In this document: one piece after another, positions 10,632 to 21,649 of the stretch | Position numbering within the stretch: position 1 is the stretch's first letter | How the letters are laid out: each line of letters opens with the position of its first letter | Assembly: GCA_016808115.1 (NCBI GenBank) | Contig: JAEQBH010009429.1 | Span: 62,001 to 126,000, forward strand | Length of the DNA stretch: 64,000 nucleotides | Origin: Tetrastigma voinierianum | Taxonomy: Eukaryota; Streptophyta; Magnoliopsida; Vitales; Vitaceae | Direction of reading: 5' to 3' | Program-made: the position numbers and the translations under genes | Notes under the pieces: model-generated | What the model was told of the DNA's origin: nothing | The model's database searches: none | The model's input: the letters and a program-made list of their open reading frames with translations, nothing else

Positions 10632-11296
10632 GTGAGTGCTGTTTATTGGTGACTACCTATATTACTATTTCATTTCCATTTTTAAAAATATGTAAAAATT
10701 TTGAAATTTTGATTATATTTAATTACCTTTTATGTTTTCATCTTGAACCAAACATAAGAAAATCGTTTTTCTTAACATTTTTTTTTCCTTTCCCTTCTGC
10801 TTTCCGGGTTCCAAACAAAGCCTTAAGTTTTATGCCTACAATGCATATTGGGTTAACAAAGATTGTTAAGAAGGGAAAATAGCATAAAAAACCCGAACTG
10901 AAAATAACATAAAACCTTGACTTTTTGATTATTGCAAATGGAGTCTCAACAACCCGAATTTGTATCCGAGTCTGACCTCCATTTTACTCATTTGGAAGTT
11001 TCCATGGAAGATATGTTAGTATGGATGTTATGATACAACAACTTCTGTCACTTTGTGGTTATCTTTTGTGTATGCATAAAAAAAATTTGAGCAGTGTCAC
11101 TGTCTCTGAATTGATTATACACTGTTCTACGCAGTTATTACACAACTTATTTAATTAAATTCTGTTATAAAATTTATAATTAAAAAGATACTTTCTTATG
11201 TGTTTAACTTATGTTATATTGGTAGTATATATTTTTGCATTATTTAAACTGAAATTTCCTCATGTGGTGCCTACATAAATTATTTCTCTCATGTTG

Positions 11297-11336
<40 letters not shown>

Positions 11337-11639
11337 TCTGCTCTATATATTGTTGAAGCATAACATTCATATTAAATGCAAATCGTACAAACTTGATCTT
11401 TTAGGAGAATTGGTTGTTTAACATGGTATCGGAGTTTGGTTTGGCAGAAGGTTCTGGGTTTGAACCCGCTCCTTGAAAATTTAAATATTTGATTCATATT
11501 TGTTGATTTGAAAGTCCATAAAGAACTCTAACTCTCCACGCATGTAGGTATAGGGCCCGCATGCACGTGAGGGAGGGTGTTGAAACATGATATTCATATT
11601 AAATTCAAATCTTACAAGCTATATATAGCAAATAGAGTG
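10632..11639. repeat. Receptor-kinase intron: MITE pieces, (TA)n and one SINE-like copy
   Basis: 10670-10826 is a 3' half of the GGCTTCGTTTGGAACC MITE family, ending GGGTTCCAAACAAAGCCTTA. 10872-11020 is a truncated copy of the AGGGAAAATAxCATAAAAAxC foldback element that is complete at 63051-63218. (TA)n lies at about 11298-11336. 11393-11640 is one copy of the ~220-bp SINE-like unit, opposite in orientation to the 7970-9160 array. Confidence 0.6.
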
Positions 11640-11713
11640 CTCATGCTATTTTTCTCTGGCTTGCAGAAGTCTTAGAAATTACATCTTGAATTTTTAAGAG
11701 AGTCAGTCATTTA

Positions 11714-11753
<40 letters not shown>

Positions 11754-12793
11754 GGTTAGAGTGTTCAACCTTTAAAAGGGCATGGACATAGGGAAGGGAG
11801 GAGTTCCGGGTTCGAGTCCTCGTAGGGACAGTTTATTATATTGTAATTGAAAGTGATTAGTTGTCAAAAGAAAAAATAGAGTGCTCTTGCTATTTTTCTC
11901 TTTGGCTTGCAGAAGTCTTAGAAATTGCAGCTTGAGCTTTTAGGAGAGTGGTCATTCAGCACATATATATATAGAGAGAGAAAGAGAGAGAGAGAGTCCA
12001 TTATGTCTAGCTCAGTTGGTTAGAGCTTTCAATCTTTAAAAAGACACAAAAATAGGGAGGGGAGGGGAGGGGTTCCGGATTCAAGTCCTCGTAGGGACAG
12101 TTTACTATATTGTAATTGAAAGTGATCAATTGTCAAAAGAAAAAATAGAGTGCTCATGCTATTTTTCTCTTTGGCTTGCAGAAGTCTTAGAAATTACTGG
12201 CTTGAGAGCTTTTAGGAAGTGGTGAACTAACACACACACACACGCACACACACACACACATATATATATATAGAGAGAGAAGAGAGTCCATTATGCCTAG
12301 CAACTCAGTTGGTCGAGTGTTCAACCTTTAAAGGCACGGACATAAAGGGAGGGAAGGGTTCAGGGTTCGAGTCCTCGTAGGAATCTTTCAAATTTGGCGC
12401 GAAAGTGATTAGTTGTCAAAAAAAAAAAAAAAAATAGAGTGCTCATCTTTATTTTTCTCTTTGGCTTGTGAAGTCTTGAAATTCTTTGCTTGAGCTTTTA
12501 GGAGAGTCGGTCATTTAACACACACACACACATATATATGGAGAGAGCGAGAAGCAAGAGAGAGAGTCCATTATGCCTAGCTCAGTTGGTTAGAGCGTTC
12601 AACCTTTAAAAAGGCACGGACATAGGGAGGGGAAGGGTTCCGGATTCAAGTCCTCATAGGGACATTTTACTATATTGTAATTTAACATCATCAATTGTCA
12701 AAAGAAAAAATAGAGTGCTCATGCTATTTTTCTCTTTGGCTTGCAGAAGTCTTAGCTATTGCAGCTTGAGCTTTTAGGAGAGTCGGTCATTTA

Positions 12794-12830
<37 letters not shown>

Positions 12831-13031
12831 AATTGAGAGAGAGAGTTCATTATGCCTAGCTCAGTTGGTTAGAGCGTTCAACCTTTAAAAAGGCACGGAC
12901 ATAGGGAGGGGAAGGGTTAAGGTGTTAGAGTCATAAATGAGGATAGCTTACTACATTGTAATTGAAAGTGATTAGTTGTCAAAAAAAAAAAAATAGAGTG
13001 CTCATGTTATTTTTTATCCTCCGGATTGCAG
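11640..13031 (+). repeat. Composite tandem array carrying a splice acceptor, exon start and tRNA-SINE head
   Basis: Five units of about 250-290 bp precede the real exon at 13032. Each unit holds: an intron end TTTTTCTCTTTGGCTTGCAG; the exon start AAGTCTTAGAAATTGCAG (near 11665, 11912, 12182, 12471, 12745); the SINE-like tail CTTGAGCTTTTAGGAGAGTC; a (CA)n(TA)n(GA)n microsatellite; then a tRNA-like segment with A box CTAGCTCAGTTGG (12007, 12577, 12856) and B box GGGTTCGAGTCC (11810, 12365). The unit end joins the next copy through AAAAAATAGAGTGCTCATG. Confidence 0.85.
12000..12130 (+). mobile_element. tRNA-derived SINE-like module (representative copy)
   Basis: TAGCTCAGTTGGTTAGAGC (box A, near 12007) and GGATTCAAGTCCTCG (box B, near 12073) have tRNA-gene order and spacing, apart from an insertion between them. 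The segment ends in TTGTAATTGAAAGTGAT rather than poly(A). Related modules lie at 11755-11870, 12290-12415, 12570-12700, 12850-12975 and 26370-26455. An acceptor-stem fold was not checked, so it is not called a tRNA gene. Confidence 0.6.
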
Positions 13032-13708
13032 AAGTCTAAAAAATTGCAGCTTGTGGAGCTGTCCCTGATCTCAGCACAATAACCAACCTCCAGCTATTTG
13101 TAAGTTTGGTTTTTCAATATTCTGTTGACATTTTTCTGCTAAAAATACCTCTAAAAACACATTTCTCTTATGAATGTTACAATTAATTTGTTTCCATTTT
13201 CTCTTTTTAACCTTTTTCTGGTTTTATGATTTAGAAGTCGGCGACAATCTTACTAGCTCCATTCATGAATAACACAATAACAACCATGTATGATATGATC
13301 TTGGTTCTTTCATTTGTCAATTAAAATCAAATTGTGATGATAAAAATTTCGCCTTTCGAATTATTTGATTGTTTGGCAAAATTCCGTGCAGTGGTCAACA
13401 GACAACCGTCTCAACGGGTCTATCCGGAAAGTTTCTCAATTCCCTTACTCCAGAAACTGTGAGCTTATCTACTTATTTTCACTTCTTTTTACTTTGATAT
13501 GAAGAAAAATGATAGTTTTTGCAGAATTATTCCAATATTAGATTTACTCATTCTTTGGGGTTATTTTATTTATTCTGAAAAAAACTTAATATATATTGTG
13601 TAGAATTATTGCCTATTACAGGTTACTCAGGAATAACTTCTTGACTGGTTCTGTTTCCTCTGGTATATGGGAGAATATTTCCTTCAATTCAACAGCTAGA
13701 CTTACAGT
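13032..13708 (+). pseudogene. Receptor-kinase LRR exons (13032-13099, 13392-13458, 13622-13708)
   Basis: 13032-13099 reads SLKNCSL then, one base shifted, GAVPDLSTITNLQL. 13392-13458 reads NRLNGSI then PESFSIPLLQKL in another frame. 13622-13708 is an undamaged 87-nt exon encoding LLRNNFLTGSVSSGIWENIS followed by FNSTARLTV. All have AG acceptors and GT donors (13100, 13459, 13709). A repeat present in family members between the last two (DLSxNxLTGxIPxxFSGLP) was not found. Confidence 0.7.
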
Positions 13709-13734
13709 GTAAGACCTAGAAGCATATTCTTCTT

Positions 13735-14365
13735 TTGTTCGAGTCACCAAACTAGTCAAAACCACTCGAACTTCGATAAGTAAAAATGCCGAATTCGATT
13801 TGGAATTATTCAGTGATTCGAACTCAAAGTGATTTGTCTAGTCGAGGTTCGAGGCTTTAATAGTTTGTCGAGTTCGAGGTTGGGTATCACAATACCTATG
13901 AGCTGCTGTAAGCTTAATGAGCTTTACTATTTTATTAATCAAGTTGAACTCAAGTCGATTCGAGTTCGAGTATCATAATACCCGGTTCGAGCTGCTTGCG
14001 AGTTTAATCCAATTTTACTATTTTAATAATCGAGTTGAACTCAGTTGAGTCGATTTCGAGTATATTTATTCATTAATTTTTTAATTGATTCGAGCTTTAT
14101 CGAGTCGAGTTTCAAACATATAAAAAAAAAACTCAAGCGAGTTCGAGCTCGAGCTTGGCTCTGTATAGACTCGTTACACACCTAGTCACATACCACGGTT
14201 TTAACTTTAAACCTAAAACCGTAGTCACCAACTACGGTTTTGATGACATGGCAATAAAAGACTGATTTGAACATTATTTTGAAACATGTTTTAATTTGGG
14301 ATTTTTTTTTTTTTTGAAAAATATTATTTTGGCAGAAAGCTCACTAATTTCTGTGTAATTTGGAA
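13735..14365. repeat. CTCGAG/GAGTTCGAG-rich element and ACTACGGTTTT element
   Basis: About 13740-14195 is dense in TCGAG/CTCGA words (GAGTTCGAGCTCGAGCTTGG near 14140) and ends near CTCGTTACACACCTAGTC. Related copies are 15780-16310 and 62578-62975. 14195-14365 is an ACTACGGTTTT/AAACCGTAGT repeat shared with 5716-6060, 25570-25980 and 30640-31160. Both behave as dispersed non-coding elements. Confidence 0.55.
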
Positions 14366-14371
14366 CTGCAG

Positions 14372-15193
14372 TGATCTCCGAAACAATTCTTTCTCAAACA
14401 TCACAGGTGACCTAAATCTCCCAGAAAATGTCACCCTCAGGTATACTTATTTAATAGCGCATTCCTTCTTTTTCCTCTCTATTTTTCTCACTATTTTCTT
14501 TCCTTAATACTTTCTGGGTTCCAAACCGAGGCTTAGCAATTCATGCACATGATTAGAATCCACATATTTTATGCTTTCTCGCGTTTATAAAATCCCAGCA
14601 GTTGAGATTGAAAGTTCATTTTCTTTATTTGTTCATATATCTCCCTTTTTTTTTTTCATTTGAATCTCATTAACTTTCTTTCAACTTCCAGGCTCCATGG
14701 AAATCCCATCTGCACCAATTCAAACACATCAAACATTCTCCCATTCTGTCGATCCGGATCCGGACAAGAAGACGACTTCGAAATCTCAACAAACTCACCA
14801 TTTATTTGTCAAAATCAATCATGTCCAACAGACAATTTCTATGAATATGATCCATCATCCCCTACCTGCTTCTGTGCTGTTCCTCTCCTGATCGGATACC
14901 GACTGAAAAGTCCGAGCTTCTCCTACTTCAATCCGTATGAACCTCCATTCGAGAAGTATGTAACTGAAGCTCTCAACCTGGAACTGTATCAGTTATACAT
15001 TGACTCGATTTTCTGGGAAGGGCTGCGTCTGAGGATGTATATTAAGCTTTTTCCGACGTATGAGACTCATCAATTCAATACGAGCGAGGTTCGGAGAATA
15101 AGAAATATATTTGTTTTTCGTGGAACTCACAGGGTGACTTCTTTGGACCGTATGAGCTTCTCAACTTCACTCTCGTGGGACCTTATTCAGAGA
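14372..15193 (+). pseudogene. Receptor-kinase last LRR exon and malectin-like ectodomain exon
   Basis: 14372-14440 (69 nt) encodes DLRNNSFSNITGDLNLPENV. 14692-15193 opens LHGNPICTNSNTSNILPFC, then CFCAVPLLIGYRLKSPSFSY and EALNLELYQLYIDSIFWEG, the conserved region between LRRs and TM in LRR-VIII-1 kinases. Near 15118 the frame shifts by one base: the first frame gives FRGTHRVTS while the conserved GDFFGPYELLNFTLVGPYSE continues in the next. Donor GTATGT at 15194. The open stretch runs on to 15319 only because the shifted frame stays open into the intron. Confidence 0.8.
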
Positions 15194-16361
15194 GTATGTA
15201 TTCTATCCTCATTTATTTCTTGGTTAAATGAGTTTTTGGGCTCGGTTTGGAACTCGGGAAGTAGTAAAGGTTCTATTTGGAGCCTGGAAAGTACTAGGGA
15301 AAGAAAAACAAAATACTAAGGTGGCTTTTTGTTTTTTAACTATCTTGAATAGAACTTTTCGGGTTGTGCTAAATAGTACTTAATAGTATTAAGTATTAAG
15401 TTGTTTGTTTTTTAATATTGGGTAGCGAGTACTGTTAGCTCTTCTCCTGGTTTGGCATGGGTAGCGTTTCCTATTTTGGAAGATGAATTTTTCTGAATAG
15501 AAAAAGCCAAATATTTTGGTTTTTTTTATTCCGATTTTTTTTTAGAAATTTCAGTAATAAGTCATGAAAATATTAAAACAAGCGGGAGAATGGCGAAAGT
15601 TGGGGCTTTCAGCAAAAACTCAAAAAACAAATGCCACCTATGTAAAATTTTTTTGATTATATTTGATTTTCCTTTCTAGTATTTTCGGATTCGACCAGAG
15701 CATTGAAACGCTCCATATGATGATGCTGAAAATGGAAGTTTTCTGTTATGCATATAGAAGATGAGTGGTGAAAGCACGATATATTATCAAGCGAGCTATA
15801 CTTGAACTGAGTTCGACTCGGTCCGACTCGTGAACAACTCGGTCTTAGTCGGTCAGTATTCTGAGTGTTGAGCTCGGTAGCTCACGAGTAGCTTTACTCG
15901 TTTATACCCCTAGTTTGAGTGCTTAAGGAACTTTGTAGTCAAATAAAGACTAATGTTTGTTATTTACTTTATGACTCGATTGAAAAACTCAAAGCTCGAG
16001 CTCGACTCAAACTCGATCGAGCTTCTTTTTAGATGCTCAAAACTCGATTTGAAAAAAAGTCGAGCTACTCGAGCTCGACTCGACCAAGCTCGAATCAATT
16101 AAAAAAATTAACAAATAATTATACTCGAACTCGGCTCGACTCGAAATTATTTCAGTTCGACTACGATTAAGCTAAATGGCGGCTTTCGAGTCGATTTAGT
16201 GTGCAGCGAACTTCGACTCGACAAGCTAATCAAGCTTCGACTGCGATTAACTCAAGTCGAATTAGTGGTCGAGCTAAAGTTTTCACGTTATCTTGAATCT
16301 ATAGCCCATTTTGTTGTTTTACGATTGATTTTTCATCTCAAAGGGAGCAAATGCCTTGCAG
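15194..16361. repeat. Receptor-kinase intron: MITE copies and CTCGAG-rich element
   Basis: 15240-15710 contains two partial copies of the GGxTTGGAACCxGGAAAGTACTA MITE family. 15780-16310 is a CTCGAG-rich element with many TCGAGCT/AGCTCGA palindromes. No exon was seen. Confidence 0.5.
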
Positions 16362-16479
16362 TATATGGTTGCAATTATATCGAGCCATTGCCATCGCCAT
16401 TGCAACTTCATGTCGTCCGCGTTCTTAGTCGAGGAAAGGCGTTTTAGGAACAAGAATGCACTCTCAAGAAGGCGCATGT
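16362..16479 (+). pseudogene. Receptor-kinase transmembrane/juxtamembrane exon
   Basis: The end reads RRFRNKNALSRRRM before donor GTAAGT (16480), matching the family juxtamembrane RRxxxNxHALSRRR. Upstream, the expected hydrophobic helix is broken into frames (VAIIS, AIAIAIATS). Acceptor CCTTGCAG at 16360-16361. Confidence 0.6.
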
Positions 16480-18105
16480 GTAAGTTCAATATAGCTTATC
16501 AAGATTTTTATTGTGTTATAAATCCCGGAAGCTTTGATATTGCATGAGAATATGAATTTAAGAACTCAGATAAAAAAATCAACGTAAATGTACATGAGAG
16601 TTAAAGTTTTTAACATGGTTCGGCCATTTATGCCTACGTACTCGGATGAGAGAGAATCTCTCTCTTTCCATTCTTGAGAAAACCTGATCTGAATTGGAGT
16701 ATCAAAATATTTCGGCAGTAAAAAAATCATGGCTACAGAATGCCATGTGTAGAAAATGCCGTAAAACTCTCAATCTCTCAAACCGTTACATCTCTGCACA
16801 TACTGAATTGCTTTTACAAACCCATCTATTTCATAACTTTTTCCCCTCGTGATCTAGAATATTTATAGGGATATTCCTAAAAGCTTTGCTTATTCTACAA
16901 AATATTCTTTACAAAAAATGAATTAATATAAATTAGGAATTTGAGACATATTCTAACCATAGTTATCAAAGGATTGCCTCAAGCGCGCTTAAAGCCCATG
17001 CGCCACCATTCCCTGCAGCAATGCCTCGCCTCGAGCGTTTTCGACCAAAACGATGTCGGTTTGGTCGTTGTGAGTTGTACCTTGAGTTAAAAAAATAAAT
17101 AAAAATAAAACTCTGATGCATCAAAACAACGTCGTTTTGGTCCTAAATGCCTAATTTTCGGGATTTCAGCCCCTCTAGCCCTATTTCTGCGATGTTTCAA
17201 CTCCAAATAAAAGCTCTAACCCTCCCCACAACTGTAGAATCCTTACAAAAAATGAGAAGAAGCAAAAAACAACTAAAATAGTCAAGAAATCACGAGAAAG
17301 TCATGAAAAAATAGGAAACAACCATCATCCGTGTACGTAGCCATAATTGGCTGAACCACGTTAAAAACTGTGGAAATACCGAGAAAAATATCTCACAAAA
17401 CTATCAATCTTTCGAACCGTTACATCTTTGCACACACTGAATAGCTTTTACAAACCCATATCTCATAATTTTTTCCCCTCGTGACCTAGAATATTTATAG
17501 GGATATTTCTAAAAGCTTTCCTTATTCTATAAACTATTCTTTACAAAAAATGAATTAATACAAATTAGGAATTTAAGACATATTCTAACCATAGTTATCA
17601 AGGCGCTTAAAGCCCAGGCGCCACCATTCCTTGCAGCAACGCCTCGCCTCGAGCGTTTTCGACCAAAACAATGTCGGTTTGGTCGGATAAGTTATTTTAA
17701 CTTATCCAAAACGGCGTCGTTTTGAGTTTTACCTTGAGTTAAAAATAAAAAATTAAAAAAAAAAACTTTGATGCATCAAAACGACGTCGTTTTGGCCATA
17801 GATGCCTAATTTTCGGGATTTCAGCCCCTTCAGCCTTATTTCCGCCATGTTTAAACTCCAAATAAAGCCTCCAACCCTCCCATAGCTGTATAATCCTTAT
17901 AAAGAAAAATAAAAAAATCAACTAAAATAGCCCGAAATCGCGCGAAAGAATCATGAAAAAATGGGAAACAACCATCATAATTATCATAAAATATATATTC
18001 GACATATGATGCACCTCACTTAAAAATAACCCGCTCCTCAAGTACGCCTTGCACCTCAAATAACTCGATTCCTTCAATACTGACCCTGTGTATTTTCTCC
18101 TGCAG
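16480..18105. repeat. Receptor-kinase intron with a ~624-bp tandem duplication
   Basis: 16540-16960 repeats the TTTTAACATGGTTCGGCCA element of 6278-6780. It is followed by a repeat starting CCATAGTTATCAA and carrying GCCTCGCCTCGAGCG. The pair recurs about 624 bp downstream (17370-18060; for example TTTACAAAAAATGAATTAAT at 16908 and 17532). The second copy is the better preserved. Non-coding. Confidence 0.6.
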
Positions 18106-18395
18106 CCTCATCAATTTCCATGAAAATTGATGGTGTCAAAGACTTCACTTTCAAAGAAATGGCTGCAGCTACAAACAATTTCAATGAATCAACCCAAGTT
18201 GAGAGGAGGTTATGGAAAAGTTTATAAGGGAATTCTATATGACAACACAGTTGTGGCTATAAAACGAGCACAGGAAGGATCTCTCCAGGGAAAAAAAGAA
18301 TTCTTGACTGAGATTCAGTTATTGTCAAGGGTGCATCACAGGAATCTGGTTTCCTTGATTGGATACTGCGCGAAGAAACGGTATTATCCGTGAAG
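18106..18395 (+). pseudogene. Receptor-kinase kinase exon 1: P-loop to subdomain IV
   Basis: Starts SSISMKIDGVKDFTFKEMAA, continues ATNNFNESTQV, then shifts frame inside the P-loop (QVERRLW in one frame, RGGYGKVYKG in the other). It then encodes VVAIKRAQEGSLQGKKEFLT, with the VAIK lysine, and HHRNLVSLIGYC, then loses frame at GYC(DEE). Acceptor TCCTGCAG (18104-18105); donor near GAAG|GTGAAT at 18395/18396. Two small indels break an otherwise well-conserved N-lobe. Confidence 0.8.
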
Positions 18396-19330
18396 GTGAA
18401 TATTAAAATCGGACTTTTGCGACCTTTGCGTTTAAATCGTGAACGAGAAGTTTGTTTTTTAGATATAGCAACTTTTGGTGAATTTTGTTTTTGTATCCCC
18501 CAACTTTCATTTTAGTTGTAATTATAGCATCAAAACTACATCGTTTCGTCGTGCAACATTGGGGACATGGTAGAAGTTTGGAGTCCTGTTGGGAATACGA
18601 GAATAAAATTCATGAAAGTTGCTATATTTAAAAAAAAAAAAAAACCTTTTTGTTCAGTATCCTTGATTGAATGTCTTGGCGGAGAGCGGAGTATTATCCC
18701 GTAGGAAAATTAGTATTAAAATCCCGGACTTTTATGACCTTTGCGTTTAAATCGTGAACAAGAAGTTTGTTTTTTAGATATAGCAACTTTTGGTGAATTT
18801 TGTTTTTGTATCCCCCAACTTTCATTTTAGTTGTAGTTCTAGCATCAAAACAACGTCGTTTCGTCATGCAACATTGGGGATATGGTAGAAGTTCGGAGTC
18901 TTGTTAGGAATATGATAATAAAATTCATGAAAGTTGCTATATTTAAAACACAAACTTTTTGTTCAGTATCCTTGATTGGATCTTTGTCTTAGGGGGCTTG
19001 GGTATTATCCGTGAGAAAATTGAAATATTAAAATCCCGGACTTTTATGATCTTTGCATTTAAATCGTGAACAAGAAGTTTGTTTTTAAGATATAGCAACT
19101 TTCGTGAATTTTGTTTTTGTATCCCCAAATTTCATTTTAGTTGTAATTCTAGCATCAAAACGACGTCGTTTTGTCATGTCATGTTAAACAGGGTAGAGGT
19201 CCGGAGTCTTGTTGGGATATAAAAAAATAAGAAACAAAATTCATGAAAGTTGCTATGTTTAAAAAGCAAACATTTAGTTCAGGATTTAAATGCAAAAGTC
19301 ATGAAAGTTCAAGATTTTAATACTAATTTT
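18350..19330 (+). repeat. Tandem array (~309-bp period) whose unit includes the exon 3' end and donor
   Basis: CCTTGATTG of the exon end recurs at 18353, 18661 and 18970, each followed by GTATTATCC.GT(G/A) and AAAAT(C/T).GGACTTTT..GACCTTTG. A common body follows: TCGTGAACAAGAAGTTTGTTTT, TTTTGTATCCCC.AA.TTTCATTTTAG and ACGTCGTTT(C/T)GTCATG. The third copy ends near 19300. So the kinase exon border was duplicated with the intron. Confidence 0.8.
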
Positions 19331-20310
19331 CCCGATCCTGTACTATTTTAATGTGTTTATTGTTTCAAAGTCCTTGCTCACTAGTGGCTTTCCTACCAAC
19401 TTTTTGGAACTAAATAGGAAGTGCATTTTCCGGGTTCCAAACAGATTCTAAGGCAGGAAAGGAAAAAAAATACTAAGAAAAATGATTTCCTTTTCATCGT
19501 GAAAAATATAAAAAAAAGTCAAATATAATCAAAATTTTATATATTTTTAAATTTCTTAAGTCTTTATGTAGTAGAGACAAACAAATAAAATGATTTTGAA
19601 TATATATATAAATTAATTTAGTAAGTTTAAACCTATTATCTTATTTTCCTCCTAAGGTGGCACCTTTTTCTTTCCTTTTCCTTTTTATTTGCTTTTTCGC
19701 AGTACTTTTGGGTTTCGACCAGACTAAGTGTTCTTATTGCATGTGCAGATGTTGGTTTATGAATTCATGCCCAATGGAACCTTGCGGGATTGGCTCTCTG
19801 GTACGATTTCTATATACTCTTTGATACGACTCCCGAACACGACACGGGTTTTTGTGGGTTTGGGTTTAGTATAATCGTGTTTAGATCAAATTCGTGTTGA
19901 CCCACATAACCCGTTTGATAAACAAGTTATACTCGTGTCAATCCACATGACACGAATTTGATCCGTATTAACCCGTTTAATTATTATGTTTATTAATATT
20001 TAATCTAGATTAACCTATTATATATATATTCTTTGTGTTAAATATTGATGAACAAATTATAATTTATATTATTTCAAATCACTAAATTAATAAACAGGTC
20101 ACACGTGTCGTATCGTGTTTCACGATTATTATTTAAATTGGGTCATATTTGAATTTGTTATTTTTGACATGTTTATTGTTTGTGTCATATTCGGGTTGGC
20201 GAATACCATAAATAACATGTTATTGACACGATTCACGAACACGAATTGCCACCCTTAGGTACCAATGCTATGGGGAATTGCATGATTTTCTTATATTCAA
20301 AATTTCTTTA
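19331..20310. repeat. Intron and kinase exon 2 neighbourhood: MITE and hAT-like element
   Basis: 19425-19735 is a fairly complete GGGTTCCAAACxxxxxTAAGG-type MITE copy. 19822-20258 is a single, unamplified copy of the element rich in CGTGTCG/CGACACG words: it opens near GATACGACTCCCGAACACGA and closes CACGAATTGCCACCCTTAGG. Its GGTGGCA-type ends suggest a hAT-like MITE (inference). Confidence 0.5.
19749..19800 (+). pseudogene. Receptor-kinase kinase exon 2 (subdomain V)
   Basis: Clean 52-nt exon: acceptor TGTGCAG (19747-19748), donor GTACGA (19801). It encodes MLVYEFMPNGTLRDWLS, the hinge and start of the C-lobe. No damage is visible. Confidence 0.85.
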
Positions 20311-20319
20311 GGCTCCATT

Positions 20320-21400
20320 CAAAACCCGGAAAATGCTAGGAAAAGGAAAAATATATATATATATTTTGGGACAAAACTTTGATTTTCTTATATTCATAAT
20401 TTTATTTTATTTTGCTAAAAAGCACTAAAAAATGGTTAATTACTTGTGATTTTCTTATAAACCCTATCAATAAGTCGCTCAATCGAGTTCGGGCCTTGCC
20501 TCACCCTCCATCGCATGTAGATTTTTCTGAAAAAATTTATTTCATGTTAGGTCATAGTCGAATTAAGCCACAAAATTCTAATCATTTAACAACTTTTTTT
20601 TTTAAATGTATTATTTTGGGACAAAACTCTTATTTTCTTATATTCATAATTTTTTTTATTTTTTTATTTATTTTTGGCTAAAAAAACACTAAAAAATGGT
20701 TAATTACTTGATTTTCTTTTAAACCCTAGATTAAACCGAGTCGCTCCAATTGAGTTCGGGCCTTGCGGCCCTCATCCTCCATCATCATCATAGATCTCAC
20801 AGAACTCCTATTTTCTTACACTTTTTTTTTTTTTTTTTGCAAAAAAGCACTAAAAAATGGTTAATTACTTGTGATTTTCTTATAAACCCTAGATCAAATC
20901 AAGTCGCTCCAATCAAGTTCGGGCCTTGCAGCCCTCACCCTCCATCACCATCACAGATCTCACAAGAAATTTCCTTTCATGTCGGGTCATAATTTGGGTT
21001 GCCACAAAATTCTAGTCATTTAACAATTTTTTTTTTTAAATGTATTATTTTGGGACAAAACTCTTATTTTCTTACACACATTAAATTTTTTTTTTTGCTA
21101 AAAAGGACTAAAAAATGGTTAATTACTTGTGATTTTCTTATAAACCTTAGATCATACCGAGTCGCTCCGATCGAGTTCAAGCCTTGCAGCCCTCACCCTC
21201 CATCACCACCACAGATCTCACAAAAAATTTCCTTTCAATTCGGGTCGCCACAAAATTCTAGTCCTTTAACAGTTTTTTTTTTTTAAATGTATTATTTTGG
21301 GACAAAACTCTTATTTTCTTATATTTATAATTTTTTTTTCTTTTTTTTTTTTACAAAAAAAGCACTAAAAAATGGTTAATTACTTGTGATGTGATGTGAC
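20320..21400. repeat. Tandem array abutting the kinase exon 3 acceptor
   Basis: AAAAAATGGTTAATTACTT recurs near 20427, 20691, 20852, 21111 and 21367 (periods about 264, 161, 259 and 256). Copies share GAGTTCGGGCCTTGC, CCCTCACCCTCCATCACCA, AAATTTCCTTTCATG and TATTATTTTGGGACAAAACT. The last, truncated copy runs straight into TGTGATGTGACAG, the acceptor of exon 21403. Confidence 0.8.
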
Positions 21401-21402
21401 AG

Positions 21403-21647
21403 GAAAAACAAAAAGCCTGATGTTCAGTAGAAGATTACGAATTGCATTAGGTTCAGCGAAAGGAATTCTTTACCTCCACACAGAAGCCTGACCTTCGATA
21501 TTCCACCGTGATATCAAAGCAACAAACATACTTCTGGATTCAAAGTTTACAGCTAAAGTTGCTGATTTTGGACTCTCACGCCTTGCTCCTGATTTCGAAG
21601 ATGAAGAGGTGCCTCATCATGTATCCACCATTGTCAAGGGAACACCG
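21403..21647 (+). pseudogene. Receptor-kinase kinase exon 3: catalytic loop and activation segment
   Basis: Encodes SLMFSRRLRIALGSAKGILY, LHTEA, TGA stop, PSIFHRDIKATNILLD, then KVADFGLSRLAPDFEDEE and VSTIVKGTP. HRD, the N of KATN and DFG are present. The stop lies where family members have EADPPIFHRD, and the rest of the frame is preserved on both sides, so it is either one nonsense change or a pair of compensating indels. Acceptor AG 21401-21402, donor GTAAGA 21648. Confidence 0.88.
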
Positions 21648-21649
21648 GT

